A stretch of 64,000 nucleotides of DNA, taken from contig JAMPIT010000884.1 in assembly GCA_026261815.1 (NCBI GenBank), forward strand, positions 11,979,001 to 12,043,000, given 5' to 3'. Shown here piece by piece: positions 52,894 to 64,000 of the stretch (its first letter is position 1; every line of letters starts with the position of its first letter). A program made the translations under genes and the position numbers. The stretch comes from Monarcha castaneiventris obscurior (Eukaryota > Chordata > Aves > Passeriformes > Monarchidae). The notes beneath the pieces are model-generated. The model made no database searches. It was not told the origin of the DNA and worked only from the letters and a program-made list of their open reading frames with translations.

Positions 52894-54757
52894 AGGAAAG
52901 ACATCGTGAACCCGGTGTTCCATAAGCATGAGTAATAGGCTCCTGCTTACAATGCTGGAATAAATATTGTTACAAATAGCTCTTTAGTCACAGGCCAGCA
53001 GACAAGTACATGTCAGAGCCTTTTAAAAGGACACACTCCAAGCAGTAACAGGGAGAACTTGTACCACAGGTTAAGACACACCCCCAGCACAGTGGGTGTA
53101 TTCGGATGTACTCAGCTTGGAGTGTGACTTCATCCCTACACATCAGAAAGGCTCCGGTGGCTGTGTGTCCTTACACAGCTGTTCCAGCCCCTGCCAGCAT
53201 TCAGAAACCAATCTGTGCCAGTGCACACTGACACATGTTCAAATACCTGCTTGTGTGCCCTCCTCCTCCTTTGTCACAGAGTACATCCCTGAGAGTCTGG
53301 CTGCAGTCGGGGAATTACTGGCTAGTGTTGTGAATGTTTGTGCTGTGTATCCCTGAAGGAGTGTACTGATGGCTGGGATGCATGCACACACATGCTGGCT
53401 CTTTGTGTTTGTGTACATCTCCCTTGCAGTTTTGGGGCTGAACAGAGAGGCCAGAGTTCCCTGGCTGATGCTGCCTGTTGCAGTGCTTACCCCAGCTGAC
53501 AACCTGAGCTCTGAGCTATGTGTATAACAGGTAACACTGTTTATGTATAGTACGTATCAAGCTATAATTAACTGTAGATGACAATTACAAATAAAACGAT
53601 GCTCTCGGGCTTCCAAGAAACCAAAAAAACATATACACACTCTTGTCATTTATACAGGGAAATGTTTCCAAGAAAAGTAATGTAAAAATATGTTTTACTG
53701 CATTTGCAATTAAAATAGGTTTTAGTAAAATCCATGTTCATCGTGATGCTCATAGTTTTTACTGTAATCCTCTGAAAATCAAATCCGTCAAGATGGTCCA
53801 AGTTGGATGCCGAAAAAGTGACTCACCCAAATCATCTTAGCCATTTTTAAAAATCTTTTCTTATGTATGACTCCTTTTATACAGTTTTGCTCTAATTCCA
53901 CAAAATTCCTGTCCAACTATTGCCTTAGCTGGCATGTCTGGCTGTCCACAGGGATCAACACATCTGGGAACATGAGCAAGATAACAGGACACATATGAAG
54001 AGCCCGAAGAGCTTTAACAGAGACTCCCAAAGATGGTTTCCAGTCCCAAGGCTGCCCAGCTACCCCTGGCAGATGAACCCCCACCAGGAGTCTCACATAT
54101 ATGTTAGGAATGGCACAGAGCCCACCTCCATTGGAAGGCTGCAGCAGCAATTCATTGCAACAAAAAGCTCAACAGGTCTCAGAGAATCATAGGTCTCCAA
54201 AAGTACACTACCCAATGCAGCAAAGAAGGGAGAAAAACTTGGGATAGCCTCAAACAAGCCCCAAACCTCACTTATAGGTTTGTTACCTATAAATGAGGTT
54301 ACTCTTCAGGAAGGAGAGTCTTTCCTCTGTACATAAGTACATAATGTGCATTTCTAAGTACTAATATGCCCAGGGACACATAGATACATATTTGGATAAT
54401 CCTCTCTTAATTCCAGCCCCCATCTCCAATTCTCTGGTCAGGAAGCAAAAGTGACAGACATGATGTGTTGAAAGTTCAGGACTGCCACTAAGTCCCATGG
54501 TGGGACCTTGAGCTTCTGAACGGGAAAACTCTGTAATAAAACTGTAGCACTACTTCTTGCTATCCACTTTCCCAACTACCTAATTCTCTGCCTTTGAAAA
54601 CAGAGAAAACCAGAATAAAGTTTAATTAAAAATGGCAATACTTGCTTTCCTCTCAAATCTTGCTGTTAGAGAGAAAACTTTAAAGTCCTAGACCAAAAAG
54701 ACACTTTAGAGAAGTTTGGTTGTTTGTCTGGATATGAACTTCACATACCAAAATAAA

Positions 54758-54830
54758 TCACAGAATCGCAGAATCAATTAGGTTGGAAAACACTTCTGAG
54801 ATCATCAAGTCCAAATCAGTGAGCCCCAAT
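54758..54830 (-). mobile_element. CR1 3'-end fragment, minus orientation
   Basis: 'cacagaatcgcagaatcaat', 'taggttggaaaacacttctg' and 'agatcatcaagtccaaatca' are the terminal octamers and adjoining 3' segment of CR1 in reverse. The rest of the element is absent. Confidence 0.85.
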
Positions 54831-55533
54831 AAAATTTTGGCATTAATTGTATCAAAACCCCCAAAGCCTACAGTTGCTTTAGAAAAAATTTCAGTTGAGC
54901 AAACCATTTTTTTTTTCCTGCTACCTTGTAAAAGAACTCCTGTCTGCCCTCCACGAGCCCACCAGGAGGTATGAATTAGAGAGGAAAATAAACTTCAGCT
55001 GAGGTTGAGGGTGTGAAGTGAAAACAGAAGGAATAAGGAGAATCCCAAGAATAGGAAAGTAACAGAATAAAGTGATTGCAGATGGTTCCACTCCTGTTAC
55101 TTAATCAAAAGGCTGTGCAGAGTCACTAGAGCCAGCATAAAGTCATGTGTTAGAACAACAGCTGATCTGTATTAAAGAAGATTAACTCGCAATGCCATGG
55201 TGGAGGGCCTGGGATTATTTTATGTGCTTCCATTGCTGAACAAGCCGTCAGCACAATTACTGTCCTCCAGTGTGAATGACTGATCTGTAACCACAGCTAA
55301 ACAGCATGCTGCTTAGGGGCCTGGGTGCTTCATGAAGATGAATTTCCATACCATCAAAGTGCTTTTAATGGGCTTCCTGATCCAACCACAAGGCCTGCTT
55401 TGCAAGTATATAGAACTCAGGATGAAGGCTTCCTGTCCAAAAGGATTTGGTCGGTTGTCACTTGACAATTCCCAGCCAGCACAAGGGAGGAGAGGGGGGA
55501 GATAGGTAGAGTTCTCGCTGCTTTGGAGGATTT

Positions 55534-55556
55534 AAAAAAAAAAAAAAAAAAAAAAA
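55534..55556. repeat. Poly-A run, 23 bases
   Basis: Twenty-three adenines followed by an A-rich GGAAAAAGG tail. No retrocopy is recognised beside it. Confidence 0.9.
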
Positions 55557-57331
55557 GGAAAAAGGAAAAAAAATGGTACAGATGCTTTCTGAATGCAACC
55601 AACTGCTGTATCCACAGCTGAATTCAATGCGCTTAACAAATAACGGCAATTTAGCTATGCTTGCGAGGAATAGCTTGAGTCACTTTGCATTAGCATCTGG
55701 CTGAGTGTTAAAGTAATTTCTACATGGGGAGCAGAGAAAAGGAATTTCTGCTTCGAGCATCCTTTCAAGAATGCTTAAATATTTGAATATAAATTCCTTT
55801 GTGCTTGTGATCACTTCTTCTTATATCTGACACTCTGCTTTTCCCTTTTCCCTTCTGGTGCTCTTCTCTGTAAAATGCCATAAACATGCTCTATGCCTCT
55901 CTTTTTTTCTCTCTCCCCATAGCAGCACCCTTATTCTTCTGAGACAGAGTGTATTGTACTGCCAGATACCTATTACACTGACCTCTTTTTTCCTTCCCCT
56001 TCCTCTCCAGAAAGTGCATGAAATTGGAGTCATTTCTACATCATTGACACCCAGGATAGGCTGACGAAAAAAGTACAGTGGTGAGAGACTCACATGTACA
56101 TTTAACATTCATTACGCAGGCTGCTGGCTTCTCACAGCTTATTGATCACACTCCATCTAATACCAGGGAAAATGGAAAGCTATCCAAATTAGCAATCTGC
56201 TCATTCTGGACAATACTGTTTGACTCACAGGCTTCTTAGGATGACTGGATTTCAAGTTTCTGCTAAACAGCTGATCATTTTTATTCAATCTATTTACCTG
56301 CCTGTCTCAGTGAATTGAACAAGACCTTACAGTAGAAGTGGTTTCAATAAAATGCAGTTGACACAAAATGTGACAACGGGGATCCTTGTACTGCACGATG
56401 ATGGCTGTATCACCTCAGAAAATATTGCAGGGAAGGAGAGGAACAGAGGAGAAAGTCTTGCTAAGCAGATGATGCTGAGATGCATGCCAGAGTTGGGATG
56501 TGTATCTTAGGTGGCAGCATTATAAGGACAGCTCAGTATAAATGTGGCAGCAAGCACTGGCAGGTCTATTTATCCTCCATAAGCCAGGGTAGTACACAGA
56601 AAGACATCAGGCACTTACAGAGAAAAGCAGCAAATCACAACCTCACTGACACACACGACAGTTAGAGCATATATTTGCTAGAGAATATCCACTTTGTTGG
56701 TATTCTGTTACAGCACAGCTTCACAGGCCAGTCCAAAAGCAGAAGGTGGTAAGGCCCATACATTCTGCTGCCTCTAAGTTTCACTGCAAGTATTTGGTGC
56801 AGTCTTGTGTTGTCAATTCTCTGCTTTTTCAATTTTGTTAAGTCATCTAACATGACATGACAGTGCTACATTGCAATGGTCACAAAATATCATATATGAC
56901 AACCTCACAAGGCTAAATACCCAGAAGCTGAGCCTGAGTATCAGCAAAGCTTATGTTTCTAAAGAAGCTTGAGTATTTCCAAATCCAGCTCATCTCACAA
57001 ACACATGTAAGCATTTCCATAAAGCAAGATTTCCACTCAGACTCAGAGATTTCCAAGATCACCTTCTCTTAATACATGCTGACAGGCTGGAACAGAGAAT
57101 TAGTGGCCTCCAAAGTTCTTGTGAGGGCTTTAAATATCTCTACCTCCTCCCCACTCTTGCCCAGGGGTCTTCAGGCCTGTCTTTCATGTCATTTTGGTTG
57201 TGGTTTTCATTTTGCTTTTCACTTTTTTTTGAACTATTCTGTTTCAAAAACAGGGAAGGAAAAATAGAGTAAGAAAAAGGAGGAAGAGAAGGGAGGAAGA
57301 ACCTGGGTATCTGTGGGGAGAGGCAAATTCA

Positions 57332-62197
<4,866 letters not shown>

Positions 62198-62375
62198 CTA
62201 TTGTGTTGGCTCTGGCTGAAGGACTCGCTAATGTTGCTGGCACGGAGGACTTTAGTGAACTGGCCCCACTGTTTACTCTCAGAGCTGGCATGTGAGGAGA
62301 GGTGGGTGATGTGGGAGATTTGCCATCAGATGTCTTGGGTTTGGCTGAAAGATTCAGAGGCTGGGCCACTTCATC
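62198..62375 (-). CDS. SOX5: SOX5 exon: Ser/Pro-rich linker, first visible exon
   Basis: The most upstream SOX5 exon in the window: 178 bases, 59 codons plus one base. It encodes '[18 protein letters not shown]', '[19 protein letters not shown]' and '[23 protein letters not shown]'. The acceptor 'ttatcgcag' precedes GATGAAGTGG, and the exon ends ATAG|gtgagc. It enters in phase 0. The 'QPLNLSAKP' motif (a PLNLS-type sequence) resembles the PxDLS motif through which SOX6 and SOX5 recruit the CtBP corepressor; that role is known for SOX6 and inferred here. The Ser/Pro part is likely disordered and phosphorylated. The preceding exons and the start codon are outside the window, so this gene is partial. 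Confidence 0.96.
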
Positions 62376-64000
62376 CTGCGATAAGCAGAGGAGAAAAGAA
62401 TGTTACCACCAAACTGCTGTTGGCACAACACTGCCCAAGTGAAGACAGTGGTTTCAGCTCATATGAACCTCTAAACCTGAGAAGCTGTATCATATATATG
62501 AAGATCAAATGTGATACCATCTTTTCACTCTAGTTTGGAACTGAAATGACTGATGAACGGGAAAATTAGTGTGACATGATCAGAGAACATCATTCATTTG
62601 CACTTTGCTTGAGAGTTGTCTCTGAAGAAATTATTCCCATCAACAAGACATTTGCTTCTCTCATGAAATTAAAGAGGAATTTTACAGTTATATTTTATTT
62701 TGAATCTCGTATTCATTGATGAAGTAAAAACTGAAGAGCATCTTCACCTAAAACTCAACCACCACTAGCCAAAGTGGGCAAACAAGTGAATGGGGGTTCA
62801 GTTGGTTTTTTCTATGGTCTTTTTTTTTTTTGCGCCTTTTCCTTGCGGTTTTGTTTTGTTTTAACCTGTACTTTCCCCTGAACTTCCCAGACTTAGAATT
62901 CCAAGCACAAAAATACTATAGGAAATAAATACTTCTCTTCCACCTTAACAAAATCTGTTACAATAACCTGGATAACTCTGCACATAGCCCTAGAATTTTT
63001 ATCTTTTGCAGAGTTGAATCTCTAGATTTAAGCAATTATTATTATTATGTGAAAATAGAAAAATTGGGTGACATTTTTTGAAGGGTAACTGGAATTATTC
63101 CTAAACCTGGCTTGATTACACAGAGTGACAGTACTATAAAAAACATTAAAATGCCAAGTAATGTATTTTTCTTTGATCAAAGTAAAATACAATAAAGAAA
63201 AAAAAAACAACAGAGGAGGGAGAAAAGGAATTTCAACAAGGGGAGCATTTTAGAAGTGATTTTAACTGACTTTTAAATAAGCAGAACTAATGCATGTGAT
63301 ATTAGATCAAATCATCACATAAGAGCTTAGCTCTCATCTGACACTGTGACTTAGGAGAGTCATCCTTTAGCTACAAGAAGTGTTGCATCAGACAACTAGG
63401 TTTCAGTTCTAGGCACTGAAGAAACCGATTCTGATCTCCCTAAATTTAAGTATGTTTAGTTTTATAGAATTATTCCTGACTTACAACAATGCAAACCTGA
63501 GTGAGATTAGACTTGCAATGTTTGAGTTTTTTACCACCAAAGTATCTGTAACTATCATGTAACACATATTCTCTTCCACACAGGGCGGTGTGCTGCAGTA
63601 AAGAAGGAATTTTATAGCTGCCTAGTGCTTGTGGAAGTGTGATGTAGATGTCTCCAAACACAAGACAATTCTGCAAAGCATCGTCACATAACTTTTCTGT
63701 TGCCTCTGAGCAAAGCACCTTTGTTATATTTGATGACATTTCTACATTTGGTTATATTTTTACACAGTTTTGTGACAGTCATAGCAGATAAACGTTATCA
63801 GACGCACTGTGGACAAAGCTGTCATCCTTAAAGTGATGCTGAAAGCCATCCTAGAGGCAACTTGTGCATAAAACAAATGGGAAAAAATCAATGTATAAAA
63901 CTGCCTTAGGAGCCTACATACCGTACTCTCAGAAGTGAATTAGGTACCTAGATGGCAGAGTTCTCTTGATCTTCTAGGAGATTTAAGCTGCAGGGTTAAA
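62376..64000 (-). other. SOX5 intron, continues past the window
   Basis: Sequence upstream of the first visible exon. No further SOX5 exon is recognisable up to base 64000; open frames here lack family features. AT-rich with short homopolymer runs. Confidence 0.75.

Noticed and set aside
63470..63739. An 89-codon minus-strand frame upstream of the first visible SOX5 exon
   Set aside because: It does not resemble the SOX5 sequence expected before the 'DEVAQPLNL' exon and has no suitable splice borders.

Overview
This window looks like vertebrate, most likely bird, nuclear DNA. It has split coding exons with GT/AG borders, long AT-rich introns, CR1 LINE fragments and LTR-element relics. A 920-bp solo LTR (3158-4077) resembles, from memory, ERVL LTRs of songbirds, so a passerine is my best guess; the sequence alone does not prove the order.

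The only protein-coding gene I can support is SOX5, on the minus strand. Six coding exons are visible, from the upstream side to the stop: 62375-62198, 57513-57368, 42170-42062, 41183-41010, 34813-34597 and 31414-31111. Every junction has GT/AG borders and the codon phases join without a break. Together they give 375 codons plus a TGA: a serine/proline-rich linker, a helical region, the whole HMG box (split by an intron) and the acidic C-terminus. The start codon, the N-terminal half and the main coiled coil lie beyond base 64000.

Layout: 1 to about 26.05 kb is the non-coding region 3' of SOX5, where I find no gene. It holds CR1 fragments (745-1180, 7291-7572), two solo LTRs with target-site duplications (3158-4077 and 15597-15964), an ancient MIR/L3-like relic (22376-22608), small degenerate tandem repeats and homopolymer runs. 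From about 26.06 to 31.11 kb is probable SOX5 3' UTR, with several AATAAA signals. From 31.1 to 64.0 kb are the SOX5 exons and introns, with intronic CR1 pieces, MIR/L3-like relics, a CTAATC-motif cluster (39.77-40.05 kb) and a G-rich, quadruplex-prone tract (52.83-52.89 kb).

SOX5 is an SOXD transcription factor. It binds DNA through its HMG box, has no transactivation domain of its own, and works with SOX6 and SOX9 in cartilage and with other factors in neurons and pigment cells. I found no operon, CRISPR array, tRNA, rRNA or new multi-gene system here. The interest lies in the mobile-element and regulatory-like structure around a developmental gene.
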